A program made the position numbers and the translations under genes. From NCBI RefSeq assembly GCF_000467105.1, contig NZ_BATI01000006.1:219950-283949 (forward strand): a stretch of 64,000 nucleotides of DNA, written 5' to 3'. Position 1 is the stretch's first letter, and each line of letters opens with the position of its first letter. The notes beneath the pieces were generated by a model, which was given only the letters and a program-made list of their open reading frames with translations, was not told the DNA's origin and did no database searches. Below, one piece after another: positions 17,475 through 25,958 of the stretch. Source of the stretch: Aquipseudomonas alcaligenes NBRC 14159 (GTDB taxonomy: Bacteria > Pseudomonadota > Gammaproteobacteria > Pseudomonadales > Pseudomonadaceae).

Positions 17475-18272
17475 ATGGCCGAACTGCCGAACTGCCAAAC
17501 CCTGCTGCTGGAACAGGTCGAGGGCGTGCTCTACGTCAGCCTCAACCGCCCGGAAAGCCGCAACGCCATGAGCCTGGCCATGGTCGAGGAGCTGCGCGCA
17601 GTGCTCGCGGCCGTGCGCAGCGACCGAGGCGTGCGCGCCCTGGTACTGCGCGGCACCGACGGCCACTTCTGCGCCGGCGGCGATATCAAGGACATGGCCG
17701 GGGCGCGAGCCAAGGGAGGTGACGCCTATCGCGACCTCAACCGCGCCTTCGGCCGCCTGCTGGAAGAAGCCCAGGAGGCGCCTCAGGTGCTGGTCGCGGT
17801 GCTGGAAGGTGCGGTGCTCGGCGGAGGTTTCGGCCTGGCCTGCGTCTCCGATATCGCCATCGCCCACCAGAACGCCAAGTTCGGCCTGCCGGAAACCAGC
17901 CTGGGGATTTTGCCAGCGCAGATTGCCCCCTTCGTGGCCAAGCGCATCGGTCTGACCCAGGCCCGGCGCCTGGCCCTGACCGCCGCCCGCTTCGACGGCG
18001 CCGATGCTCTGCGCCTGGGCCTGGTGCACTTCTGCGAAGGCGATGACCAGGCGCTGGTCGACCGCCTCGCCGAGTGCCTGCAGCAGGTACGCCAGTGCGC
18101 CCCCGACGCCAATGCGGCAACCAAGGCACTGCTGCTGGCCACCGAAACGGAGCACCTCGCCGGCCTGCTCGACCGTGCGGCTGGCCAGTTCGCCGAGGCC
18201 GTGCTGGGCAGCGAAGGCGTGGAAGGCACCATGGCTTTCGTGCAGAAGCGCAAGCCCAAGTGGGCGGAGTAA
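17475..18272 (+). CDS. atuE: Isohexenylglutaconyl-CoA hydratase
   Basis: A 265-aa enoyl-CoA hydratase/isomerase of the crotonase fold. It is expected to hydrate the carboxylated intermediate to 3-hydroxy-3-isohexenylglutaryl-CoA. HFCAGGDIKDM and LEGAVLGGGFGLACVSDI form the oxyanion hole. FGLPETSLGI carries one of the usual catalytic acid positions. It starts ten bases after atuD and ends 120 bases before atuF, an interval filled by two repeat elements. Confidence 0.87.
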   Translation: MAELPNCQTLLLEQVEGVLYVSLNRPESRNAMSLAMVEELRAVLAAVRSDRGVRALVLRGTDGHFCAGGDIKDMAGARAKGGDAYRDLNRAFGRLLEEAQEAPQVLVAVLEGAVLGGGFGLACVSDIAIAHQNAKFGLPETSLGILPAQIAPFVAKRIGLTQARRLALTAARFDGADALRLGLVHFCEGDDQALVDRLAECLQQVRQCAPDANAATKALLLATETEHLAGLLDRAAGQFAEAVLGSEGVEGTMAFVQKRKPKWAE

Positions 18273-18275
18273 CGC

Positions 18276-18312
18276 TCCCCTCTCCCCAACCCTCCCCCCT
18301 CGGGGAGAGGGA
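18276..18312. repeat. CT-rich hairpin repeat inside the atu operon
   Basis: CTCCCCTCTCCCC...CCCCCCTCGGGGAGAGGGA folds into a hairpin (CCCTCTCCCC against CGGGGAGAGGG). It is the same kind of element as at 1212-1310. Confidence 0.65.
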
Positions 18313-18322
18313 ACAAATCGAA

Positions 18323-18373
18323 GTAGCCCGGATGCAATCCGGGAACCGACACCCCGGATTGCATCCGGGCTAC
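18323..18373. repeat. Perfect 21-bp inverted repeat (GTAGCCCGGATGC type)
   Basis: GTAGCCCGGATGCAATCCGGG (18323-18343) is repeated in exact inverse orientation at 18353-18373 with a 9-base spacer. This GTAGCCCGGATGC element is frequent between genes of Pseudomonas and relatives. Here it splits atuE from atuF within one transcription unit and could affect message stability or read-through. Confidence 0.8.
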
Positions 18374-18392
18374 GACTAGCAGGAGCACGACG

Positions 18393-20381
18393 ATGCCCGC
18401 CTTCAACAAGATCCTGATCGCCAACCGCGGTGAAATCGCCTGCCGCGTCATGCGCACCGCCAAGGAACTCGGCTACCGCACCGTGGCGGTGTACTCCGAG
18501 GCCGATGCCGGCGCCCGCCATGTGCAGGTGGCCGACGAGGCCGTGTGCATCGGCCCGGCGCAGGTCAACCAGTCTTACCTGGTGATCGACAACATCATCA
18601 AAGCCGCGCAGAAGACTGGCGCCGACGCCATCCACCCGGGCTACGGCTTCCTCTCCGAGAACGCCGACTTTGCCCGCGCCTGTGAGGCCGCCGGTATCGT
18701 CTTCATCGGCCCGACCGTGGAAGCCATCCACCTGATGGGCAGCAAGCGCCTGTCGAAGATCGCTATGCTCGAAGCCGGCGTGCCCTGCATTCCCGGCTAC
18801 GAAGGCGCCGCCCAGGACGACGAGACGCTGGTGCGTGAGGCCGAGCGCATCGGCTACCCGCTGATGATCAAGGCCAGCGCCGGCGGCGGCGGTCGCGGCA
18901 TGCGTCTGGTGCATCAGGCCAGCGAGCTGCAGGAGCAGATCCGCACCGCACGCTCCGAGGCACAGAACGCCTTCGGTTCCGGCGAGCTGATTCTAGAACG
19001 CGCGGTGATCCGCCCGCGCCACGTCGAGATTCAGGTATTCGGCGACCAGCACGGCCACATCGTTTACCTCGGAGAGCGTGACTGCTCGGTGCAGCGTCGC
19101 CACCAGAAAGTGGTCGAGGAAGCCCCCTGCCCGGTGATGACGCCCGAGCTGCGCCGCGCCATGGGCGAAGCCGCGGTCAAGGCCGCCGCGCGGGTCAACT
19201 ACGTGGGTGCCGGCACCGTGGAATTCCTGCTGGATGCCAGCGGCGAGTTCTTCTTCTTGGAAATGAATACCCGCCTGCAGGTGGAGCACCCGGTTACCGA
19301 ACTGATCACCGGGCAGGACCTGGTGGCCTGGCAGATCCGCGTCGCCGAAGGCCAGGCACTGCCGCTCAAGCAGGACGAGATCACCCTCAGCGGCCACGCC
19401 ATGGAAGTGCGCCTGTACGCCGAGGACTCAGCGCACAACTTCCTGCCGCAGACTGGCCGCGTGCTGCGCTGGGAGCCCGAGCTGCTCGAAGGCATCCGCA
19501 TCGACCATGGCCTGGTCGAAGGTCAGGAAGTCACGCCCTTCTACGACCCGATGCTGGCCAAGGTCATCGCCTACGGCGCGACCCGTGAGGATGCCCGGCG
19601 CAAGCTGGTGCGTGCCCTGGAAAACTGCGTGCTGCTGGGGGTCAACGGCAACCAGCGCTTCCTCGCCAACCTGCTGGCCAACCCGGAGTTCGCCGCCAGC
19701 AACGCCACCACGGCCTTTATCGCCGAGCACTTTGCCAGCGACGAAAGCCTGGCCCCGCAGGCGCCGGCCGCCAGCGAGCTGGCCATTGCTGCCGCCCTGC
19801 TCTATCAGGAGTCGGCGGGCAGTCGTGCCCACCAGGCCGGCCTGGCTGGCTGGCGCAGTGCCGGCAGCGCGCCGTGGCGCTTCATCCTCAAACAGGGCGA
19901 ACACAAGCACGAGATCGAGCTGGACGTGCTCGGCGATGGCGCCCAGCCGCATCTGCGCGCCCGCGTGGGCGACAGCCAGGTTGAACTGCACCTGCTGGCC
20001 AGCGACGGCCGCTGGCTGACCCTGGAGCAGGACGGCATCCGCCGTCGCCAGGCCTACCACCACGACGGCGACCGCCTGTGGCTGTTCGGCCACTTCGGCA
20101 ACCTGGAACTCACCGACGTGACCCACGAGCCGGCCGGTGGGCAGAACGCCGCCAGCTCCGGCGCGGTAAAGGCCCCCATGGACGGTGCCATCGTCGACGT
20201 ACTGGTCGAGGAAGGCGCGCGCGTCAGCAAGGGCCAGCTGCTGGTGGTGCTGGAAGCCATGAAGATGGAACACCCGCTCAAGGCCGGCGCCGACGGCGTG
20301 GTGCGCCGGGTCGGCGTGAGCCAGGGCGACCAGGTCAAGAACCGCCAGTTGCTGGTGGAAATCGAAGCCGACGAAGCCTGA
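18393..20381 (+). CDS. atuF: Geranyl-CoA carboxylase, alpha subunit (biotin carboxylase/BCCP)
   Basis: A 662-aa protein with three parts: ATP-grasp biotin carboxylase (residues 1-450, with the glycine-rich KASAGGGGRGMR loop and FLEMNTRLQVEHPVTE), a middle linker domain, and a C-terminal biotinyl domain whose biotin lysine is about residue 624 in LEAMKMEHP. It carboxylates biotin with bicarbonate and ATP and works with AtuC. AGGAG lies 8 bases upstream of the ATG. The homologue LiuD serves leucine catabolism; context favours AtuF. Confidence 0.88.
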   Translation: MPAFNKILIANRGEIACRVMRTAKELGYRTVAVYSEADAGARHVQVADEAVCIGPAQVNQSYLVIDNIIKAAQKTGADAIHPGYGFLSENADFARACEAAGIVFIGPTVEAIHLMGSKRLSKIAMLEAGVPCIPGYEGAAQDDETLVREAERIGYPLMIKASAGGGGRGMRLVHQASELQEQIRTARSEAQNAFGSGELILERAVIRPRHVEIQVFGDQHGHIVYLGERDCSVQRRHQKVVEEAPCPVMTPELRRAMGEAAVKAAARVNYVGAGTVEFLLDASGEFFFLEMNTRLQVEHPVTELITGQDLVAWQIRVAEGQALPLKQDEITLSGHAMEVRLYAEDSAHNFLPQTGRVLRWEPELLEGIRIDHGLVEGQEVTPFYDPMLAKVIAYGATREDARRKLVRALENCVLLGVNGNQRFLANLLANPEFAASNATTAFIAEHFASDESLAPQAPAASELAIAAALLYQESAGSRAHQAGLAGWRSAGSAPWRFILKQGEHKHEIELDVLGDGAQPHLRARVGDSQVELHLLASDGRWLTLEQDGIRRRQAYHHDGDRLWLFGHFGNLELTDVTHEPAGGQNAASSGAVKAPMDGAIVDVLVEEGARVSKGQLLVVLEAMKMEHPLKAGADGVVRRVGVSQGDQVKNRQLLVEIEADEA

Positions 20382-20404
20382 CCTCAATCCCAATGGCTGA
20401 TACC

Positions 20405-20437
20405 AAGCCCCGCGCCAGGGAATCCTGGGCGGGGTTT
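20405..20437 (+). terminator. Probable partial terminator between atuF and atuG
   Basis: AAGCCCCGC pairs with GCGGGGTTT and CCAGG with CCTGG around GAAT, with one bulged G. Only three T follow, so it may be leaky and simply lower atuG expression. Confidence 0.6.
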
Positions 20438-20472
20438 GCCCATTTCTGTGCAAGCGCCGCTTTGGAGGCCTT

Positions 20473-21291
20473 ATGTCACTTAACGGAAAGACCCTGTTCA
20501 TCACCGGCGCCAGCCGCGGCATCGGCCGCGAGATCGCCCTCAAGGCCGCCGCCGACGGCGCCAATATCGTGGTCGCGGCCAAGAGCGCCGAGGCCCACCC
20601 GAAACTGCCGGGCACCATCTTCTCGGTGGCCGAGGAAATCATTGCCGCCGGTGGGAAGGCCCTGCCCCTGCAACTGGACGTGCGTGACGAAGAAGCAGTG
20701 AAGGTCGCCATGGCCCAGGCTGCCGAGCACTTCGGCGGCATCGATGCGCTGATCAACAATGCCGGCGCCATCCGCCTCAAGGGCGTCGAGCACCTGGAGC
20801 CCAAGCGCTACGACCTGATGTTCCAGATCAACACCCGCGCGGTGATGGTCTGCAGCCAGGCGGCGCTGCCCTACCTGAAGAAGACCCAGGGTCATATCCT
20901 CAGCCTGTCGCCGCCGCTCAACCTCGATCCCAAGTGGTTCGCCAGCTACGGGCCCTACACCACCACCAAGTACGGCATGAGCATGCTGACCCTGGGCATG
21001 CACGAGGAATTCAGGAAGTACAGCATCAGCGTCAACGCACTGTGGCCGAAGACGGTGATCGCCACCGCCGCCATCGAGTTCGAAGCGGGCGGCCCCGCCG
21101 TGATGAAGGCCGCGCGCCTGCCGGCGATCATGGCCGATGCCGCCTACGCCATCCTCAGCAGCAGCGGGCGCAGCATCAGCGGGCGCCTGCTGATCGACGA
21201 GGAGATCCTGCGCGAACAGGGCCAGACGGACTTCGAACAGTACCGCTATGACCCGGCCGGCAAGCTCATGACCGACCTGTTCGTCGACTGA
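20473..21291 (+). CDS. atuG: Short-chain dehydrogenase AtuG
   Basis: A 272-aa SDR with intact TGASRGIG, NNAGA and a catalytic YTTTK (in YGPYTTTKYGMS). The sequence style (VVAAKSAEAHPKLPGTIFSVAEEI) matches the HSDL2-like SDR group. In the citronellol pathway it is presumed to oxidise a 3-hydroxyacyl or alcohol intermediate; the exact step is not known to me. GGAGG precedes the ATG. It is the last atu gene here; the acyl-CoA synthetase atuH that follows it in P. aeruginosa is not present. Confidence 0.85.
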   Translation: MSLNGKTLFITGASRGIGREIALKAAADGANIVVAAKSAEAHPKLPGTIFSVAEEIIAAGGKALPLQLDVRDEEAVKVAMAQAAEHFGGIDALINNAGAIRLKGVEHLEPKRYDLMFQINTRAVMVCSQAALPYLKKTQGHILSLSPPLNLDPKWFASYGPYTTTKYGMSMLTLGMHEEFRKYSISVNALWPKTVIATAAIEFEAGGPAVMKAARLPAIMADAAYAILSSSGRSISGRLLIDEEILREQGQTDFEQYRYDPAGKLMTDLFVD

Positions 21292-21300
21292 GGCACGACT

Positions 21301-21339
21301 CGGCAGGCACCAGCCACCACGCCGGACTGGTGCCTGCCG
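21301..21339 (+). terminator. Hairpin after atuG
   Basis: CGGCAGGCACCAG (21301-21313) is a perfect 13-bp inverted repeat of CTGGTGCCTGCCG (21327-21339). No T run follows on either strand. It probably marks the 3' end of the atu message and separates it from the convergent lipoprotein gene. Confidence 0.6.
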
Positions 21340-21377
21340 GCGCCTCTCGGCGAGGCAAGAGCTGGCGCCACGACGCG

Positions 21378-21911
21378 CTAGTTGCGGAACTCGATCTGCA
21401 GCTCCGCCCCCTCCACCGAATCCCAATAGTCATCCACCCGGTCATTGGTAATAAGCCGGCCGTTGAGCTGATAGGGACCGGGCTCGGCCGGTTTCTCCAC
21501 GAACAGCGGCGGCAACAGCGGCTCGCGCTCGGGCTGCTCCAGCGGAGCCCCCAGCTCCAGGCGCTCTACCAGTTCATCGGGCAGGCGCAGATCGAGCTTG
21601 TCCGCTGGCGGGGGCTCGACCTTGGGTGCGGGCTTCTGCGCGGCCTTGGGTAGTACGCGAGCCGCCTCTGGCGCCTTGTCCGGTGGCGCGGCACGTACTC
21701 GGGCTTCCTGCCGCGGTGGTGCGGGCGGTTGCTCCGGTTTGGCCTCGACGGTGCGCTCCACCTCGACGGGCTGAGCGGGCACCTTGGGTTGCTCCACGGC
21801 GGGAGCGGCGGGTTCTGGCGCCGGGGTCGGCTCGGGCGGCGCCGGCGCCTGGTCACAGGCCGCCAGCAGGGTGACGACCAAGCCCAGGGCCATCGGACGA
21901 ATAAAGTTCAT
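21378..21911 (-). CDS. Proline-rich predicted lipoprotein
   Basis: A 177-aa protein with a lipoprotein signal (MNFIRPMALGLVVTLLAAC, lipidated Cys19, next residue Asp). Aspartate at position +2 normally retains lipoproteins in the inner membrane. Residues 22-105 are a Pro/Ala/Glu-rich linker that should be extended in the periplasm. The last 70 residues may be a small folded domain ending GRLITNDRVDDYWDSVEG. No family is recognised. It lies 69 bases downstream of the 820-aa membrane protein gene and may be its partner. Confidence 0.7.
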   Translation of the reverse strand: MNFIRPMALGLVVTLLAACDQAPAPPEPTPAPEPAAPAVEQPKVPAQPVEVERTVEAKPEQPPAPPRQEARVRAAPPDKAPEAARVLPKAAQKPAPKVEPPPADKLDLRLPDELVERLELGAPLEQPEREPLLPPLFVEKPAEPGPYQLNGRLITNDRVDDYWDSVEGAELQIEFRN

Positions 21912-21980
21912 GATCAGCAGGTTTGCCTGAAGAATGCCTTCATGCTCGCCCCAGACCCGAGATCTGGCAAGCCGCAGGCT

Positions 21981-24443
21981 TTACCTCATGTTGCACCAGG
22001 CCTGCAGATGCCTGCGATCCAGGCCCTGCCACTGTTCGGCACGCGCCAGTTCCGCGGCCGGCAGCCAGAGCTCGCCAGAGGGCTGCAGCGGGGCCGCGGG
22101 CAGCGCCAACAGCGCCTCCAGCGGCTGGCGGCAAGCCTGCCATTCGGCGGCGGAATCTTCGTGCTCCCAGTCGGTGGGCAGGACCCGCCACTCGATACCG
22201 TGGGCGTCGAAACGCAGGAAATGCGGCATGCAGCCGAGGTGTTGCTCGCCCTGGCGCAACGTGCGTGCCTGCATATCGAGCAGCAGCAGGTACCAGAGGT
22301 CGGTGTCGGCACTCTCGGTAGCCTGCATACGAGGTACATGGCGGGTCAGCGCCAGGTAGCGGCCATCGGCCGACCAGATCAGCGCGGGGCCGACATCGGC
22401 CAGCCCTATCCTCGAAGCGGTGAGCAGACAGCCATCGCCACGCGGGTGGCGCTCACGCGGGTAGCCGTCACGATACTCGCTCTGCGCCCCGAACAACCAG
22501 GCGGCATCCCGCCCACCGGGCGCCGGCAGGATGAAGTCGCCGTCGGCATTGGCCACCTGCGGACGCTCCACCAGGCGCCAGCCCGGCAGCGCCTGCAGAC
22601 CGTCCGCAGCGACGCGCAGCGCGAGGCGGCGCTGATACAGCCGCGAGTGCTCGTCTCGCTCGACGAAGCCGGCCGCCTGCTCGGCCGCCGGCGCTGCCTG
22701 GTCATAACGATGCAGGGCCGTGTCCCGCTCGTCGCGTCCCAGCCGGCCGACGATGCAGGCCAGGCTCAGCACGCCCGCACGGAAGTCCAGCAATCCGGCG
22801 ATCAGCGGACGCTGCGCGAACTCCAGCAGGACACGCCGCTGCAGGTCCGCGACGCAGAGCCTGTGCGGTACTGCCGGCGCCTCGGCAAACGCGATCAAGG
22901 CCAGGAAGCGACCGCAGTCGGACACCCGATGATCGAGCAGCCACTCGCCCTCCAGCTGCCAGTCACCGATTCGACAGGCATAGGCGCCCAGGCGACCATC
23001 GCGGCTGTCGCGCCGCCACTCGAAGCGCGGCGACACGCCGCCCATCATCGCCTCGCCGAGCACAGCGCCCTCGCCACGCACGCCCTTGGCCTGCAGCGGC
23101 AAGACGCGGGTCAACCCGGCGCCCTGCTGTTCACCGAGCAGGAGGCGCCCTTCGGGGTCATGACCAATGACGGTTTCAACTTCACCGTAGTAATGCTGCA
23201 GCTGGTAACCGAAGCCCAGGTGGTCGAGCTGCGCCGTCGCCAGGCGCCCCCGCAGATGCAGCTCCGTCTGGCTCAGCGCGCAGGGCTCATCCCAGAGCAG
23301 CCCCGGTTCCGCCTCGGCGGCCATCCAGGGCTCGGGCAACTCGCGCCAGCCCTGCCCGGCCTGCCAGAGCCAGAGTGTCTTCGGCCAGGCGCGGCCGATA
23401 CGGCAGACCAGGGCCTGGCCGTCGTCGCGCCACAGCGGCAGCTCGTCAGCCGCCAGCAGCAGATCGCTGGGTTCGCCATCGATCTCCAGACGCAACGCCG
23501 GGTAGCGCAGCGGCTGCAGCGGGTCCTCCAGCTCGCGCAGGGTTTCCGGCAGGTACGGTATGCCACGCAGGCTATGCGCCGCGGCCGGCGCGGGGAAATC
23601 GCGCCCGCCCAGCTCCACCGACCAGCCCGGCTCCAGCCACAGGTCACGCACCGCCACCAGGTCGACGCCCTCGCTCTGCGCCAGCAACTCGGCCAGCGGC
23701 ATGCGATAACCCTGGTTGCCCACCAGCGGGCTGTGCCGGCCGCCGATGGCCTCGTCGCTGAACTCGTCGATTTCCCAGAATTCGCCGATCTCCGCATTGC
23801 GGTACACGCGCCGCTGCTGGCGGTCGAGAATCAACAGGCCCCAGCGCTCGCGGCTTGGCAGCGGCGCGGCGAAGTAGCGGCCGCTGGCGGAAAAGCGTAC
23901 CGAAGCACCGAGGCCCTCCAGTAGCACGCCATCGGGAAACAGGTAGCTGCCATAGGTCGGCCCGCCCATGGCGATCTCGCCCCAGGCAAAGGTGCGGATG
24001 GTCTCGCCTTCCGGCGTCTGCAGATCACCACCGCCCCAGGCGCTGGAGCCGCTCGACGAGGCGATTTCGGCTATGTGCGGCTTGGCCTTGGCCAGGCCGA
24101 GACGCTTCTCGTAGCTGGCCACCAGCGCCAGCCCGAACAACAGCAGCAGCGCGCAAAGCGGCACCGCCCACCAGGCCGACAGCCAGGCGAACAAGGAAAA
24201 GCTCAGACCGATCACCGCAGCGGTCAGCAGCCAGCTCAGGACCGCAGCCACTCGGCGCCAGCCCAGCCGGGCGCACAGCCCGGTGAGCAGCGCGAACGTT
24301 GCCACCAGAGCCAGCGCCGCCCACGGCGCGAGCATGGCCACGGCGACAATGGGCAGCACCAGCTTGGCCAGCTCCCAGAGCAGCTTGATCACGAGCTTGC
24401 CCAGCGACTCTGCAGCTTCTTCCGGGGTTTCCATATTGGCCAT
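21981..24443 (-). CDS. Large membrane-anchored protein with probable beta-propeller domain, unknown function
   Basis: An 820-aa protein. Residues 15-110 hold four or so hydrophobic helices; the remaining 700 residues are soluble. Three spaced copies of a blade-like motif are visible, SASGRYFA near residue 187, SDCGRFLAL near 507 and SADGRYLAL near 690, as seen in TolB/WD40-type propellers. Many tryptophans and short strands fit that fold. I do not recognise a named family. GGGAG precedes the ATG. It is downstream of the sigma/anti-sigma genes on the same strand, separated by 52 bases, so it may belong to that regulon or operon. Confidence 0.7.
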   Translation of the reverse strand: MANMETPEEAAESLGKLVIKLLWELAKLVLPIVAVAMLAPWAALALVATFALLTGLCARLGWRRVAAVLSWLLTAAVIGLSFSLFAWLSAWWAVPLCALLLLFGLALVASYEKRLGLAKAKPHIAEIASSSGSSAWGGGDLQTPEGETIRTFAWGEIAMGGPTYGSYLFPDGVLLEGLGASVRFSASGRYFAAPLPSRERWGLLILDRQQRRVYRNAEIGEFWEIDEFSDEAIGGRHSPLVGNQGYRMPLAELLAQSEGVDLVAVRDLWLEPGWSVELGGRDFPAPAAAHSLRGIPYLPETLRELEDPLQPLRYPALRLEIDGEPSDLLLAADELPLWRDDGQALVCRIGRAWPKTLWLWQAGQGWRELPEPWMAAEAEPGLLWDEPCALSQTELHLRGRLATAQLDHLGFGYQLQHYYGEVETVIGHDPEGRLLLGEQQGAGLTRVLPLQAKGVRGEGAVLGEAMMGGVSPRFEWRRDSRDGRLGAYACRIGDWQLEGEWLLDHRVSDCGRFLALIAFAEAPAVPHRLCVADLQRRVLLEFAQRPLIAGLLDFRAGVLSLACIVGRLGRDERDTALHRYDQAAPAAEQAAGFVERDEHSRLYQRRLALRVAADGLQALPGWRLVERPQVANADGDFILPAPGGRDAAWLFGAQSEYRDGYPRERHPRGDGCLLTASRIGLADVGPALIWSADGRYLALTRHVPRMQATESADTDLWYLLLLDMQARTLRQGEQHLGCMPHFLRFDAHGIEWRVLPTDWEHEDSAAEWQACRQPLEALLALPAAPLQPSGELWLPAAELARAEQWQGLDRRHLQAWCNMR

Positions 24444-24495
24444 GGTGCGGCTCCCTGCGCGGTTGAGGGCGGCATTCTACCGCCCTGCAGCATGC

Positions 24496-25377
24496 CTAGC
24501 GGGAACTGGCCGGCTTTTCTGCCTCGCGTTGCAGGCGCTTGAGTTCCGACTCCAGATCACGCTGCGGGAACTCCTGTTTCAGCGCGGCCAGCAGCCTGTC
24601 CGCCTCCGCCTGTTTACCCTCGCGCCGCAGCTGCAGCAGCGTGTGCAGACGCAGCTCCAGTGGCGGCGCCTCAGGCACGGAGGAATGCCCCAGAGTTTCG
24701 GCCAGCTGGTCCTCGTTAAGCGTCTCTTGCAGCACCTTGGGCGATGCCTCTGCCAGGGGCTTTTCTAGAGCCTCACTGCTTATGGCTGCGGCCTGGGCCT
24801 TCTGCTTGAGCATGGCAGTCGCCTGAGCCTGATCACGAGCCACATCGGTCTCGACCGGCGCTACGGAATCAGCCAACGCCCCAACCGGCGCTGCGGCCTG
24901 CGGCGCGGGCGGTGCTATTGGCCTTGGCGCGGCGTTGGCCGCCGGCGAGACGGCAAAAGAAGTCGAGCCTGCGCTCGAGCGCTGCGCCTGTTCGGCCTTC
25001 TTGTACTCAGGCTCCGCGCTCTGCTTGCGCGCTTCCATGACCGGAGCCATTTCCTGTAGTGCCGGGGCAGAGGCCGGCGCCGGCGCGTCGTAGGTTTGCG
25101 GCAACTGATCGCGGGTATGCAGCGCCAGGTTGAGACCGATACCGACGACGGCCAGACCCGCCACGGCCACCGACCAGCGGGTGCGGCTGCCGGCGCCGAA
25201 CAACCAGGCATGTAGGCGCTGGACAGGATTCGGCCGGGGTGCCGGCGGGCTCACGGCCTGGCGCGCGGCATCGAGGATCAGCGCATCCACGGCGGCGGAA
25301 GGCTCGCCCTGGCTGTGCTGGCGGAAATGCTCCAGCAGCTCGCGCTCCTGCTGCAGATCGTGGGGTTGTTGGCTCAT
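24496..25377 (-). CDS. sbrR: Anti-sigma factor (SbrR-like)
   Basis: A 293-aa protein with one transmembrane helix near residues 68-86, a short cytoplasmic N-terminus (helical, sigma-binding by position) and a long Ala/Pro/Gln-rich periplasmic part ending in a helical domain rich in charged residues. It lacks the HxxxCxxC zinc anti-sigma motif. The ATG overlaps the stop of the ECF sigma gene by four bases (ATGA), the classic arrangement of a sigma/anti-sigma pair. In P. aeruginosa SbrI/SbrR sit next to the atu cluster as here; the symbol rests on that synteny from memory. Confidence 0.7.
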   Translation of the reverse strand: MSQQPHDLQQERELLEHFRQHSQGEPSAAVDALILDAARQAVSPPAPRPNPVQRLHAWLFGAGSRTRWSVAVAGLAVVGIGLNLALHTRDQLPQTYDAPAPASAPALQEMAPVMEARKQSAEPEYKKAEQAQRSSAGSTSFAVSPAANAAPRPIAPPAPQAAAPVGALADSVAPVETDVARDQAQATAMLKQKAQAAAISSEALEKPLAEASPKVLQETLNEDQLAETLGHSSVPEAPPLELRLHTLLQLRREGKQAEADRLLAALKQEFPQRDLESELKRLQREAEKPASSR

Positions 25378-25946
25378 GCGGATACCTCCTCGGCCGAAGC
25401 CGGATCGGCCAGCAGCCGACGCAACTTGTTCAACGCATAACGCAGGCGGCTCTTCACGGTTTCCGCCGGGGTTCGGGTCAGTTCAGCGATCTCCGCCAGC
25501 TCCATGTCGCCATGGGCGCGCAGCAGGAACACCTCGCGCTGCTCCTCGGGCAGGTCGGCCAGTGCCGCCTGCAGGCGCTCCTGGTCGCGGCTGAGCAGCA
25601 GCTGCTGCTCAGGGCCGGGGCCCGGGTCGGCGCTGGCGTGCTGCGTCTCATCGTACTCAGCGAGCTTTCCCTGGTGGCGACCGCTCTTGCGCCAGTGGTC
25701 GATCAGGCGATTGCGCGCGATCTGGTACAGCCAGGTCTTGAACAGTACCGCCTCGCGCTGCTCGCTGGCGCTGCGGATCAGGCTCATCCAGGTGTCCTGG
25801 AATACCTCCTCGGCCAGCGCATGGTCGCCGCACAGGCCAAGGAGGAAACGGAACAGGCCGAGACGGTGGCGCTCGTAAAGCTGGGTGAACGCGGCCGCCT
25901 CGCCGTTGCGATAACGCCGCAGCAGCGCGGCGTCATCGTCTCTCAT
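25374..25946 (-). CDS. sbrI: ECF-family RNA polymerase sigma factor (SbrI-like)
   Basis: A 190-aa sigma-70 family ECF factor. Region 2 spans residues 10-90 (YERHRLGLFRFLLGLCGD, EEVFQDTWMSL, TWLYQIARNRLIDHWR); region 4 spans 115-185 (LADLPEEQREVFLLR, ELAEIAELTRTPAETVKSRL). I use ATG 25946; a TTG four codons earlier, directly against the upstream stop, is an alternative, and neither has a clear ribosome site, so translation is likely coupled. It is between a VWA lipoprotein and its anti-sigma gene. Confidence 0.85.
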   Translation of the reverse strand: MRDDDAALLRRYRNGEAAAFTQLYERHRLGLFRFLLGLCGDHALAEEVFQDTWMSLIRSASEQREAVLFKTWLYQIARNRLIDHWRKSGRHQGKLAEYDETQHASADPGPGPEQQLLLSRDQERLQAALADLPEEQREVFLLRAHGDMELAEIAELTRTPAETVKSRLRYALNKLRRLLADPASAEEVSA

Positions 25947-25958
25947 GGGTTGGTTCAA

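Noticed and set aside
13788..17476. Two long minus-strand frames across atuB-atuD
   Set aside because: Complementary-strand shadows of three well-recognised enzymes.
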